Origin: JAYZVT01 sp050248375
GTDB taxonomy: Bacteria > Pseudomonadota > Alphaproteobacteria > Rhizobiales > Methyloligellaceae
NCBI GenBank assembly: GCA_050248375.1
Contig: JBFWSL010000068.1
Coordinates: 1-13,704, forward strand
Length of the DNA stretch: 13,704 nt
Reading direction: 5' to 3'
The notes beneath the pieces were generated by a model, which was given only the letters and a program-made list of their open reading frames with translations, was not told where the DNA came from and ran no database searches. This document shows, piece by piece, positions 5,202-12,420 of the stretch (position 1 is the first letter of the stretch; every line of letters begins with the position of its first letter). The position numbers and the translations under genes were made by a program.

Positions 5202-6908
5202 TCATGTTTTCATTGCCGCCAACACGGGTGCGTCGTTGCTGCGCCCGGCATCCTCCAGGATCATGGCCGCGCCCTTTTCCGCGATCATGAACGTCGGGAC
5301 ATTGGTGTTGCACGAGGTGAGCGTCGGCATGACCGACGCATCGACAACCCGCAGCCCGCTCAACTGGCGCACGCGCAGCCGCTCGTCGACGACCGACATC
5401 TTGTCCTGCCCCATCTTGCAGGTGCCCACCGGATGATAGGACGTGTGTCCTGTCTCGCCGCAATAAGCGAGCAGTTCGTCATCGGTGGCGACGTCCGGCC
5501 CGGGACGGCATTCCTTGCGTATGAAGGCGGCGAGCGCCGGCTGCGAGGCGATGGTGCGCGAGACGCGGATGGCCGCGACGTGGGTGCGCTTGTCGGTCTC
5601 GTGTTCCAGGTAGTTCACGACAATGCTTGGCGGCGCCAGCGGATCGGCCGATCCGATGTGAATGCTGCCGCGCGACTGGGGACGCATCTGGTTGTGCCCG
5701 ATGGAGAAGCCCCAGAATTTGTCGATCTGGAAATCGGCGCCGCCTGGATGCCTGCTGTCGCCGCTGATCATGTATTGCTGGATCTTGACGTCCGCGCGCG
5801 GCGACTCCGGCAGAGCACGCACGTTTGTGAAAGTCTTGGCCGAGGCCGTCGTCATCAGACCCTTTCGCAGCAGCAGGAAACGCAGACCCATCGCCGCCTG
5901 CCGCAGCGGATTGGCAAGCACCGCGTTGAGCGTGAGCGGACGCGTGCACTCGAACACGATCCTCACCTGCATGTGGTCCTGCAGGTTTTCCCCTACGCCG
6001 GGGAGGTCCTGAACCACCGGTATTCCCGTATCTTTTAGGAGACCGCTGCCGCCGACTCCCGACAGCTCGAGCAACTGCGGCGACTGGATGACGCCTGCGG
6101 ACAAAACGACCTCGCGGCCGCACAGTGCTGTCCGGCGTTCTCCTCCCACCAGGTATTCGACACCGATGGCGCGCCTATTCTCGAACAGTATGCGCGTTGC
6201 CTGGGCGTTCGTTTCGATCCTGAGGTTCCCGCGCCTGCTGGCCGGCCTCAGATAGGCGGTCGCGGGACTGCAGCGAATCCCGTTCCGGATATTGAGCTGC
6301 AGATAGCTGGTGCCGACATCGTTGGGGCCGGCGTTGTAGTCGGGAAGGCGCGGATATCCGGCCTGCTCGCTCGCCGCGATGAATGCATCCGAGAGCGGGT
6401 CGCGATCACTCTCCAGATTGGTCACATGGACCGGCCCGTCCTTCCCCCGCCACCTGGGGTCTCCTTCCGGATATGTCTCCAGCTTGCGGAAATAGGGAAG
6501 CAGGCTGTCGAAGTCCCAGCCTTCGTTGCCCTGTTCCCGCCACTCGTCGAAGTCCGCAGGCTGGCTGCGGTTGAAGATCATGCCGTTGACGGAGCCCGAA
6601 CCGCCAAGCACACGGCCGCGCGGCCAGTAGACCCGCTGGCCCGCCATATGCCGCTCCGGCTCGGTGAAGAACTTCCAATGGTAGCGGGCGTCGCCCCTGA
6701 TCTTGCCGATGCCAAGGGGAACCCGCAGCCAGAAGTGATCGTCGCGCCCTCCCGCCTCGAGCAGCAGCACGGTGTATTTGCCATTCTCGGTCAGCCGGCT
6801 GGCGAGGACACAGCCCGCCGTTCCGGCCCCGACAACGATGTAATCGAAACCCGGAGCGGTGCCCTGGCCATCCCGCGAGGCACCATAGTCGCGGTGGCGG
6901 CTGCTCAC
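5202..6908 (-). CDS. GMC-family FAD-dependent alcohol dehydrogenase (choline-dehydrogenase-like)
   Basis: The 568-residue flavoprotein begins with the FAD-binding Rossmann motif VGAGTAGCVLA (26-36) and E51 at the end of the second strand. The GMC signature follows around 95-113 (WPRGRVLGGSGSVNG). The C-terminal catalytic pair is probably H492 (YHPVGTCKMG) and N536 (TNVPTFMIAEKG); their 44-residue spacing equals that of His466/Asn510 in choline oxidase. Enzymes of this family oxidise primary alcohols to aldehydes, with electrons passing to the respiratory chain or oxygen. The GTG start overlaps the ThDP gene stop as GTGA, with GAGG 7 nt upstream. No signal peptide is visible. Context suggests it feeds an aldehyde to the ThDP enzyme; the isethionate dehydrogenase IseJ is a GMC precedent. 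The substrate is unproven. Confidence 0.93.
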   Translation of the reverse strand: MSSRHRDYGASRDGQGTAPGFDYIVVGAGTAGCVLASRLTENGKYTVLLLEAGGRDDHFWLRVPLGIGKIRGDARYHWKFFTEPERHMAGQRVYWPRGRVLGGSGSVNGMIFNRSQPADFDEWREQGNEGWDFDSLLPYFRKLETYPEGDPRWRGKDGPVHVTNLESDRDPLSDAFIAASEQAGYPRLPDYNAGPNDVGTSYLQLNIRNGIRCSPATAYLRPASRRGNLRIETNAQATRILFENRRAIGVEYLVGGERRTALCGREVVLSAGVIQSPQLLELSGVGGSGLLKDTGIPVVQDLPGVGENLQDHMQVRIVFECTRPLTLNAVLANPLRQAAMGLRFLLLRKGLMTTASAKTFTNVRALPESPRADVKIQQYMISGDSRHPGGADFQIDKFWGFSIGHNQMRPQSRGSIHIGSADPLAPPSIVVNYLEHETDKRTHVAAIRVSRTIASQPALAAFIRKECRPGPDVATDDELLAYCGETGHTSYHPVGTCKMGQDKMSVVDERLRVRQLSGLRVVDASVMPTLTSCNTNVPTFMIAEKGAAMILEDAGRSNDAPVLAAMKT

Positions 6909-8602
6909 GAGACAGCCTCGGCCGTCTTGCGCGCCACCACGGCGTCACGCCTCAACCCCACAATCTCGGTCGGGTCGGCCTCCACCTCGATGACCGTGGG
7001 CAGGTCGCTCTTCAGGGCCGCGGACACCGCCTCCCCGATCTGGCTCGATCTGGTGACCCGTTCGCCCCGCGCGCCGAAGGCCTCGGCGAGCTTGTCGAAG
7101 CGGGGATTTCCGATATTCGCGCCGACATAGCGCTCGGAGAAGAAGTCCTTCTGGTAGGACTTCTCGACGCCCCAGGAGAAGTTGTTCAGGACCAGGACGA
7201 CCGGGTTCAGCTTGCAGCGGACCGCCGTCTCCAGCTCCTGCATGTTCATGGCGAATCCGCCGTCTCCGTTGACGCACAGCACCGGCGCATCGGGCTTGGC
7301 GAACTTGACGCCGAGGGCGGCGGGAAAGCTGAAGCCCAGGCAGCCGAACTCGCCCGGAGTGAACAGCGACGCGCATTCGTGATGGTCGAAGGCGTCCGTC
7401 GCGCAGTTGCCCCAGTAGCCGGCGTCGGTGGTGACGTGGATGTTCCTTGGCACGGCGCGCCGCAGCTCGGCGTAGAAGCGCGGCGTGCGGACCGGCGTCT
7501 CCGGTTCCTTGAGGCCCGCTTCCCGCGCGTCGCGCCAGGCCTTGCGGGCAGCGTCGGCCGACTTGCGCCACGCGTCCAGCGTCTGACGCGCGCCGCGCTT
7601 CTTCACCTCTTCGAGACAGGCCTTGGCGACCAGGCGCGCGTCACCGACGATGCCAAGCTCGATCGGATACAGGCGTCCGATTTCCGCGGCTTCGATGTCG
7701 CACTGGATCAGCCTGGCGGACCTGCTGATGTAGTTGTGGTTGAAGAAGGCGGTCGTGAATCCAAGCCGCGTGCCGAGCGCAAGGACGACATCCGCTTTCT
7801 GTGCGATCTCTCGCGCCATCGACGACCCGCGAGGACCCAGTTGCCCATAGCACAGCGGATGGTCCGCCGGCAGGATGTCCTTGTTGCCGTTGGAGGTGAT
7901 GACCGGAATACCCAGCGCTTCCGCGAGCGCGATCAGTTCCGGCGTCCCCCTGCCCCATTTGAGTCCCGAGCCGGCGATGATCACGGGCGCCTTGGCGCCG
8001 GACAGGAGTTCAACCGCCCGTTCCACCTGCTGCGGATCCGGACCCGAGACCGTCGTCGCCCGGTACTGTCCGGGAGCCTTCGGCTCGAACTCGACCTCAT
8101 GGCTGAGCAGGTCCCTCGGCACCTCCAGGAAGACGGGCCCGGGCCGCCCCGCAAGCGCGCGGCGTATCGCCTGCCGTGTCAGTTCGGCCGCCCGATCCGC
8201 CCGGCCGATACGGAACACATCCTTCGACACGGGCCTCAGAAGATTCAATTGATCTATCTCCTGGAACGAATCCCGCTGGTCGTGGGTGGTCATCGTCGCG
8301 CCCCCCAGCGCCAGGACCGGCGAATAGGCGAGCCTGGCCAGCGCCATGCCCGTGACCAGGTTCGAAACCCCCGGCCCACCCTGCGCCAGGCAGAAGCCGA
8401 GCCGCCCGCTTGCCCGCGCATAGGCGTCCGCGATGTGAACCGCGGCCTGCTCGTGCCTCACGCTGACGAAATCTATGTCCTCGGGATCGTGAAGCGCGTC
8501 CAGCACTTCGAGATAGGACGATCCGATGATTCCGAAGGCGTAGCGCACACCCTCTGTTCTTACGCACTCGACAATCGCCGAGCCGGCATTCATTCGTGGC
8601 AC
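6905..8602 (-). CDS. thiamine-diphosphate enzyme related to sulfoacetaldehyde acetyltransferase / acetolactate synthase
   Basis: The 565-residue protein has the three-domain ThDP plan. The N-terminal pyrimidine-binding domain has catalytic Glu51 in VRHEQ, then AQGGPG and SFQEIDQ. A central domain follows, then the PP domain with GDG (446-448) and NN (473-474) binding Mg-ThDP. NFSWGVEKS, RYVGA and the C-terminal LRRDA resemble Xsc (NYQWGAEKR, NFVGT, FRRDA). Xsc converts sulfoacetaldehyde and phosphate to acetyl phosphate and sulfite. Overall similarity is moderate, so another aldehyde or 2-oxoacid substrate is possible. I chose GTG 8602, which has GGAG (8612-8609) 6 nt upstream. The open frame back to 8731 would overlap the binding-protein gene and adds an unrelated extension. 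ATG 8593 is the alternative. Confidence 0.88.
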   Translation of the reverse strand: MPRMNAGSAIVECVRTEGVRYAFGIIGSSYLEVLDALHDPEDIDFVSVRHEQAAVHIADAYARASGRLGFCLAQGGPGVSNLVTGMALARLAYSPVLALGGATMTTHDQRDSFQEIDQLNLLRPVSKDVFRIGRADRAAELTRQAIRRALAGRPGPVFLEVPRDLLSHEVEFEPKAPGQYRATTVSGPDPQQVERAVELLSGAKAPVIIAGSGLKWGRGTPELIALAEALGIPVITSNGNKDILPADHPLCYGQLGPRGSSMAREIAQKADVVLALGTRLGFTTAFFNHNYISRSARLIQCDIEAAEIGRLYPIELGIVGDARLVAKACLEEVKKRGARQTLDAWRKSADAARKAWRDAREAGLKEPETPVRTPRFYAELRRAVPRNIHVTTDAGYWGNCATDAFDHHECASLFTPGEFGCLGFSFPAALGVKFAKPDAPVLCVNGDGGFAMNMQELETAVRCKLNPVVLVLNNFSWGVEKSYQKDFFSERYVGANIGNPRFDKLAEAFGARGERVTRSSQIGEAVSAALKSDLPTVIEVEADPTEIVGLRRDAVVARKTAEAVS

Positions 8603-8608
8603 ACACGT

Positions 8609-8612
8609 CTCC
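8609..8612 (-). promoter_or_regulatory. ribosome binding site that sets the ThDP gene start
   Basis: GGAG within AAAAGGAGA on the minus strand lies 6 nt before GTG 8602 but 15 nt before ATG 8593. This favours the GTG start and argues against the long frame from 8731, which begins within the preceding gene. Confidence 0.6.
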
Positions 8613-8669
8613 TTTTCAGCATGCTGGACGGACCGGCGGACGCATGCCGCGCCCGCCGGTCCAACAGGA

Positions 8670-9719
8670 TCAGCCGCGCTCCTGCAGTTTCTGGACTGGA
8701 TTCTTGCCTTCGCCGCCTTCCAGTCCGACATAGGCGAGGAGCTGGCCCGAGCAGATGTCGGCCAGCACTTCCGGCTCCTTCTTCACGTAGCCAGCCTGCA
8801 GCATGAACTTGTGCCAGCCCATGATGCCATAAGGCAGCGAGGTGAAGGTCTGGCCCGGCCAGGTCAGCCAGCGCAGCATCGTTTCCGGATCCTGCTTGAA
8901 TCCAGCCGCCAGCTTGTCGGCGGCCTCCTTCGGCTTGAGATTGATGGTCGCGACCGCCTCGTTGTAGGCGGCGGCGAACACGGCGACGGACAGTGGATTC
9001 TGTTCGATGAACTCCGTTCCCGCGAGCGCCAGCGGCGACATGAAACGGCCGCCGAAGGCATCGAAGCCGTCGAGCACCTCATGAATGAAGGGTTCATCGA
9101 GCTCCCGGAACAGGAACGGGATGTTGGCGAAATGCGCCGCCACGCTCGGGTTCTTGGAGAGCATCGCGGCCGTCGCGTCCGGATGCGGCAGCGATATGAG
9201 GTTCTTGTCCAGCGCCCGGGCGTCACCAAGCTGCTTTTCCGCCGCCATCGCCAACAGTATGTGCTGCAGGCTGCCTGGCCCGGGGATCGCGATCTTGTCT
9301 TCCGGCTTGAAATCCTTGATGGACTTGATGTCCTCCCGCCACGAGACGAGCTTGTAGGGAAACACGCCGGTGCCGGCGAGATATTTCCAGTTCAGGTGCT
9401 GCCAGCCGATCTGAAACGGCGGCGGCCCGAGCACGCCCACGTCGAGCTGCCTGGCGATGATCTGATCCCTCACCACCGCGCCCGAGGCAACGCGGGTGAA
9501 CTCGACCGTGGCGTCCGGCGCGTAGCGCTTGACGAGGTCCATCTCCTTCATGAGCAGAATGGGCGCGTAGACGAGGCCGTATTGATAGCCGATGCGCAGC
9601 TTGACCGGGTTGGCTGCCTGCGCAGGCGTGATCTGCGCGGCGGTCGCCGCTGCAAGTGCGGCGGGGCCTGCGAGCGCAACAAATTGCCGGCGATCCAGCG
9701 CCGAGGGCTGGTTTTTCAT
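8670..9719 (-). CDS. Tat-exported ABC substrate-binding protein (TauA/SsuA/NMT1-like)
   Basis: The 349-residue protein starts with a twin-arginine signal: DRRQF (9-13), a hydrophobic Ala-rich core, and a likely cleavage after AQA at about 35. The mature part begins with KLRIGYQYGLVYAP and includes RQLDVGVLGPPP, as in periplasmic binding proteins for sulfonates, taurine, nitrate or thiamine precursors. It would deliver the solute to the permease and ATPase at the far end of the operon. The Tat signal implies folding before export, which is unusual but known for this class. A strong AGGGAGGA site (9731-9724) lies 4 nt before the ATG. It follows the regulator gene after 66 bp and precedes the ThDP gene start by 67 bp. 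Confidence 0.93.
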   Translation of the reverse strand: MKNQPSALDRRQFVALAGPAALAAATAAQITPAQAANPVKLRIGYQYGLVYAPILLMKEMDLVKRYAPDATVEFTRVASGAVVRDQIIARQLDVGVLGPPPFQIGWQHLNWKYLAGTGVFPYKLVSWREDIKSIKDFKPEDKIAIPGPGSLQHILLAMAAEKQLGDARALDKNLISLPHPDATAAMLSKNPSVAAHFANIPFLFRELDEPFIHEVLDGFDAFGGRFMSPLALAGTEFIEQNPLSVAVFAAAYNEAVATINLKPKEAADKLAAGFKQDPETMLRWLTWPGQTFTSLPYGIMGWHKFMLQAGYVKKEPEVLADICSGQLLAYVGLEGGEGKNPVQKLQERG

Positions 9720-9785
9720 TCTGTCCTCCCTTGGTGAGACGCGGTGGCGGTTACTCCGCTCTTGCCGCTTTTGGTTCGTTTCTAG

Positions 9786-10586
9786 TCAGGCATTTTCCAT
9801 TCCGAGCTTGTGCAGCCGCCGCCCGCCGCGGGACGGACGCGATGTGTTCTTCGATACGTTCAGGACATATTCGTAATGATCCGTGCGGTAGCGGGACTTG
9901 CCCGTCTGCACCACACGGCCGTCTTCATCCACATAGTCGCGGATGACGACGAGCACCGGATGGCCGATATCGACCTGCAAGAGCTTTGCGGCGTCCTTGT
10001 CTGCGGTCTCCGCGGTCATGGTCTGCCGCACACCAGAGACCGACAGCCCGCAGGCCTCCTCCACAGTCAGAATCGCAAGCTTCGACCGCGCCACCGCGCT
10101 CTGGAATTTCTTCTTCGACAGCTCCCTGCCGATGTCGGGGGGATAGTACAGGTCCGTCATCATGTAGGGCTCCGCGTTGCGCCTGGACGCGACACGAATG
10201 GTGCGCATGTGATGCACGCTGGATGCCCTGTCGAGATCGAGTTTCTGCGCGACCCAGTCGGGAATGTCGGCCTGGCCCATGGCGATGACCTTCAGCTCCG
10301 ACGCCATCACCGAGGTCACCAGTTCGCTGAGCCAGCCGAGCTCCCATACTGTCCGCGCGGATTTCTCCACAACCGCGGTGCCCTTGCCCGGCCGCCGCTC
10401 GACAAGCCCCTTGTCGATGAGCAGGCGCATGGCGCCGCGCACCGTGATCAGGCTGACATCGAACTCGGCGGCGAGTTGGTGCTCGCTCGGAAGAAAGGAA
10501 TTGACCGGATATTCGCCACTCGTGATCCGCGCTTCCAGTTGGTTGGCAAGCTGGAAATAAAGCGGCACTGGCGACGACTGAAGCAT
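9786..10586 (-). CDS. GntR family (HutC subfamily) transcriptional regulator
   Basis: The 266-residue protein has an N-terminal GntR winged helix (about 8-73: PLYFQLANQLEARI, FLPSEHQLAAEFDVSLITVR, GLVERRPGKGT). A UTRA effector-binding domain (about 95-245) follows, as in HutC and related regulators that bind pathway substrates or intermediates. It is the first gene on the strand of the catabolic operon and sits 66 bp upstream of the binding protein, so it probably represses its own operon and is relieved by the substrate. The gene's upstream region carries nested inverted repeats (10606-10647) overlapping the promoter. The 5' leader is short and the ribosome site is weak. The substrate is not predictable from sequence. 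Confidence 0.94.
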   Translation of the reverse strand: MLQSSPVPLYFQLANQLEARITSGEYPVNSFLPSEHQLAAEFDVSLITVRGAMRLLIDKGLVERRPGKGTAVVEKSARTVWELGWLSELVTSVMASELKVIAMGQADIPDWVAQKLDLDRASSVHHMRTIRVASRRNAEPYMMTDLYYPPDIGRELSKKKFQSAVARSKLAILTVEEACGLSVSGVRQTMTAETADKDAAKLLQVDIGHPVLVVIRDYVDEDGRVVQTGKSRYRTDHYEYVLNVSKNTSRPSRGGRRLHKLGMENA

Positions 10587-10605
10587 GGCAACCGGATCCC
10601 GAACA

Positions 10606-10647
10606 CCCTATGACCATACGACATTATAATCTCATGTCAACATAGGG
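10606..10647 (-). promoter_or_regulatory. predicted operon promoter with nested inverted-repeat operator
   Basis: On the minus strand TTGACA (10640-10635), a 16-bp spacer and TATGGT (10618-10613) form a plausible promoter, with transcription starting near 10606, about 20 nt before the regulator ATG. Outer arms CCCTATG (10606-10612) and CATAGGG (10641-10647) and inner arms GACAT (10620-10624) and ATGTC (10634-10638) are inverted repeats spanning it. Such a site would suit a dimeric GntR repressor blocking polymerase. The two pairs are not exactly concentric (centres 2.5 bp apart), so only one may be real. Confidence 0.45.
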
Positions 10648-10702
10648 CGTTGACGAGGTTGTCTGGAAACTCCGGTCTGGCGGCGCACGCGGCCAGCGCC
10701 AT

Positions 10703-10750
10703 CATGCGTCACGGCGCAGGGTACCGGTTCGATGCCGGTACCGCCCACCA
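10703..10750 (+). pseudogene. tRNA-Val 3' remnant (candidate attR)
   Basis: The segment keeps part of an anticodon arm (TCAC, then CGCAG at 10715-10719), a full T arm ACCGG-TTCGATG-CCGGT (10723-10739), the acceptor strand ACCGCCC, discriminator A and CCA (to 10750). Over the last 29 nt, 24 match the tRNA at 3229-3304, and the T-stem difference is compensated (T-A to C-G), so it derives from a real but different tRNA-Val. A GGCGG at 10679-10683 lies about where the 5' acceptor strand would be, but no D arm is recognisable. The orientation matches the intact tRNA, as expected for an island's distal attachment site. Confidence 0.6.
10738..10750 (+). repeat. distal copy of the tRNA-Val 3' end direct repeat
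   Basis: GTACCGCCCACCA repeats 3292-3304 in the same orientation and closes the 7.4-kb operon-bearing segment. It lies 91 bp beyond the outer operator arm, so the segment holds exactly one regulon. Confidence 0.5.
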
Positions 10751-10820
10751 GCCTTCGCTGCTTGCGCACGTTCGGGTGGTTTGAGCCAGCAAGACGCCTG
10801 AAAGCGTTAACCTGATCGAG

Positions 10821-10850
10821 CGCCCTCCGAAGCCTTGGGGAAGGAGGGCG
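10821..10850 (-). terminator. hairpin downstream of the DUF72 gene, candidate terminator
   Basis: CGCCCTCC (10821-10828) pairs with GGAGGGCG (10843-10850) around a 14-nt loop, 16 bp past the DUF72 stop codon. The position fits the end of the minus-strand transcription unit. There is no T run, so it may stall polymerase or protect the 3' end rather than terminate intrinsically. Confidence 0.35.
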
Positions 10851-10866
10851 GACCCCGATACCTCTC

Positions 10867-11595
10867 CTACAGTTTCCCGATCAGGGCCTGCGCGGCGGCG
10901 GGCGCGCGTTCCTTCGCTCCGGAAATGAAATAGACGAAGGCGTCACCGCGCTCGCCCCATTTCCGGGCACGGCTGGCCCAATCGTCCAGTTGCCTGGGCG
11001 GGTAGCCGGTCTCCACTTCCTCCCTGGTCCGCATCAGGCGGGCGTAGGCGAAGTCCGCCGTCGGCTCGTCGATCCCGGGAAACTCGTCGTGGTCGGCGAA
11101 GACGATGGCCGCGTTGTAGCGGCGCGCGAGGTCATGGAAGGCCGGATCCGCGAAGCTCGGATGGCGCACCTCCAGGGCATGCCGCAGCGGCAGGCCGTCC
11201 ACCTCGCGCGGCAGCAGCTTCAGGAATGCCTCCATCTCCTCCGGATCGAAGACCTTGGTCTCCATGAACTGCCAGTTGACGGGCCCGAGCCGGCTGCCCA
11301 GCTCGCTCAGGCCCTGATTGACGAAGCGTTCGATGGATTCGGCGGCGTCTGGCAGGCGCTTGCGGTTGGTGCAGTAGCGGGACGCCTTGACGGAGAACAC
11401 GAAACCCTCGGGGGTCTCGTCCCGCCATTTGGCCCAGGACGCCGGTTTGAACGAGGAATAGTAGGTGGCGTTGATCTCGATGGAGGTCAGCGCGCGGCTG
11501 GCGTATTCCAGCTCGCGCTTCCGGGCAAGGCCTTGCGGGTAGAACAGGCCGCGCCAGGGTTCGTAGGTCCAGCCGCCAATTCCCACATAGATCAT
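10867..11595 (-). CDS. DUF72 (YecE-like) protein
   Basis: The 242-residue protein shows the DUF72 pattern. It has an N-terminal YVGIGGWTYEPWRGLFYP, then EINATYYSSFK, FVFSVKASRYCTN, a central PVNWQFMETKVFD, ALEVRHPSF, and a C-terminal YFISGAKERAP. The family adopts a TIM-barrel-like fold and is widespread, but its activity is not established. ATG 11595 has GGAG 7 nt upstream; GTG 11598 directly before it is the alternative. It follows the Anbu gene after 63 bp on the same strand and is followed by a hairpin, so it may be the last gene of the Anbu transcription unit. Confidence 0.9.
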   Translation of the reverse strand: MIYVGIGGWTYEPWRGLFYPQGLARKRELEYASRALTSIEINATYYSSFKPASWAKWRDETPEGFVFSVKASRYCTNRKRLPDAAESIERFVNQGLSELGSRLGPVNWQFMETKVFDPEEMEAFLKLLPREVDGLPLRHALEVRHPSFADPAFHDLARRYNAAIVFADHDEFPGIDEPTADFAYARLMRTREEVETGYPPRQLDDWASRARKWGERGDAFVYFISGAKERAPAAAQALIGKL

Positions 11596-11658
11596 CACGC
11601 CTCTCCCTGCCGTGGTGCGCCGCGGCCACTCCTGGCGCGGAAGACGGCGGCGCGCCGA

Positions 11659-12390
11659 TCACCATTCGTATTCGGGAATGCTCGCGAAGGCGCCCTTGAG
11701 GGCGTCGGACCAGAGGTGAGAGAGGTTGCGGAAATACGGATCCTCCGCGGTGATGCGGCGCGACAGCTCGACCTTCAGTTCTCCGCGGCGGTAGATCAAC
11801 AAGTCGAGCGGCATGCCAACGGAGAGGTTGCTGCGCAGAGTGGAGTCGAAGGACAGCAGCACCAGCTTGACCGCCGTCGAAAGCGGCATGGCAGTGGTCG
11901 TGACACGGTCGAGGATGGGCTTGCCGTAGTTGTGCTCGCCGATCTGGAAATAGGGCGTGTCCTCGCTGGCCTCGATGAAATTGCCGGCGTCGTAGATCTG
12001 GAACAGCCGCAACTGGCCGTTGCCGATCTGCCCGCCGAGCAGGAAGGACACCGAGAAGTTCTCGACGCCCGCCGACAGGGCCGGAGCGTCCACGCGCTTG
12101 ACCTCGCGCACCGCGTCGCCGACGAGGCGGGCGACCTTGAACATGGAATCGACGCTCAGGATGGTCTCGCCGGCATCTGGACCGGCATTGATGCGTTCCT
12201 CGAGCTGGCTGATGACCGACTGCGTGACCGCGAGGTTTCCCGCGCCAGCCAGAGCCACCACCCGGTCGCCGGGGCGTTCCCAGATGCGCAGCTTCCGGAA
12301 GGTGGCGATATTGTCGACGCCCGCGTTGGTGCGGGTGTCGGAGGCCATGATCAGGCCTTCCTTGAGCAGCAAACCGACACAATAGGTCAT
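11659..12390 (-). CDS. anbu: Anbu, bacterial proteasome-like peptidase
   Basis: The 243-residue protein matches the Anbu family of HslV/20S-beta-like Ntn hydrolases. After removal of the initiator Met the chain begins Thr1 (TYCVGLLLKEGLIMASD), and Asp17 and Lys32 (TFRKL) complete the usual proteasome-type triad. The GTG at 12399 would bury the nucleophile in an extension, so ATG 12390 is the start even though its ribosome site is poor. Known structures show Anbu forming open-ring or helical assemblies. It is encoded 30 bp after the transglutaminase-like gene and near an alpha-E gene, the conserved Anbu neighbourhood proposed to act in peptide synthesis and turnover. The substrate is unknown. 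Confidence 0.95.
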   Translation of the reverse strand: MTYCVGLLLKEGLIMASDTRTNAGVDNIATFRKLRIWERPGDRVVALAGAGNLAVTQSVISQLEERINAGPDAGETILSVDSMFKVARLVGDAVREVKRVDAPALSAGVENFSVSFLLGGQIGNGQLRLFQIYDAGNFIEASEDTPYFQIGEHNYGKPILDRVTTTAMPLSTAVKLVLLSFDSTLRSNLSVGMPLDLLIYRRGELKVELSRRITAEDPYFRNLSHLWSDALKGAFASIPEYEW

Positions 12391-12420
12391 GGGGAGCACC
12401 CGGCCGGATGAATTCCGGCT

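Noticed and set aside
8603..8731. N-terminal extension of the ThDP enzyme to 8731
   Set aside because: It overlaps the end of the binding-protein gene, its translation has no ThDP-family similarity, and a well-placed ribosome site supports GTG 8602.
7379..8806. 475-codon plus-strand ORF opposite the ThDP gene, and similar long plus-strand ORFs at 3445-4407, 4358-5290, 5109-6038, 8811-9737 and 10990-12411
   Set aside because: They lie antisense to genes with clear domains and catalytic motifs. Their translations are Arg/His/Gly-rich with no family signature, as expected of GC-rich antisense frames.
10623..10640. TTGACA and TATAAT on the minus strand as one consensus promoter
   Set aside because: The hexamers are only 6 bp apart. 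A 16-bp-spaced TATGGT is the more plausible partner of the TTGACA.
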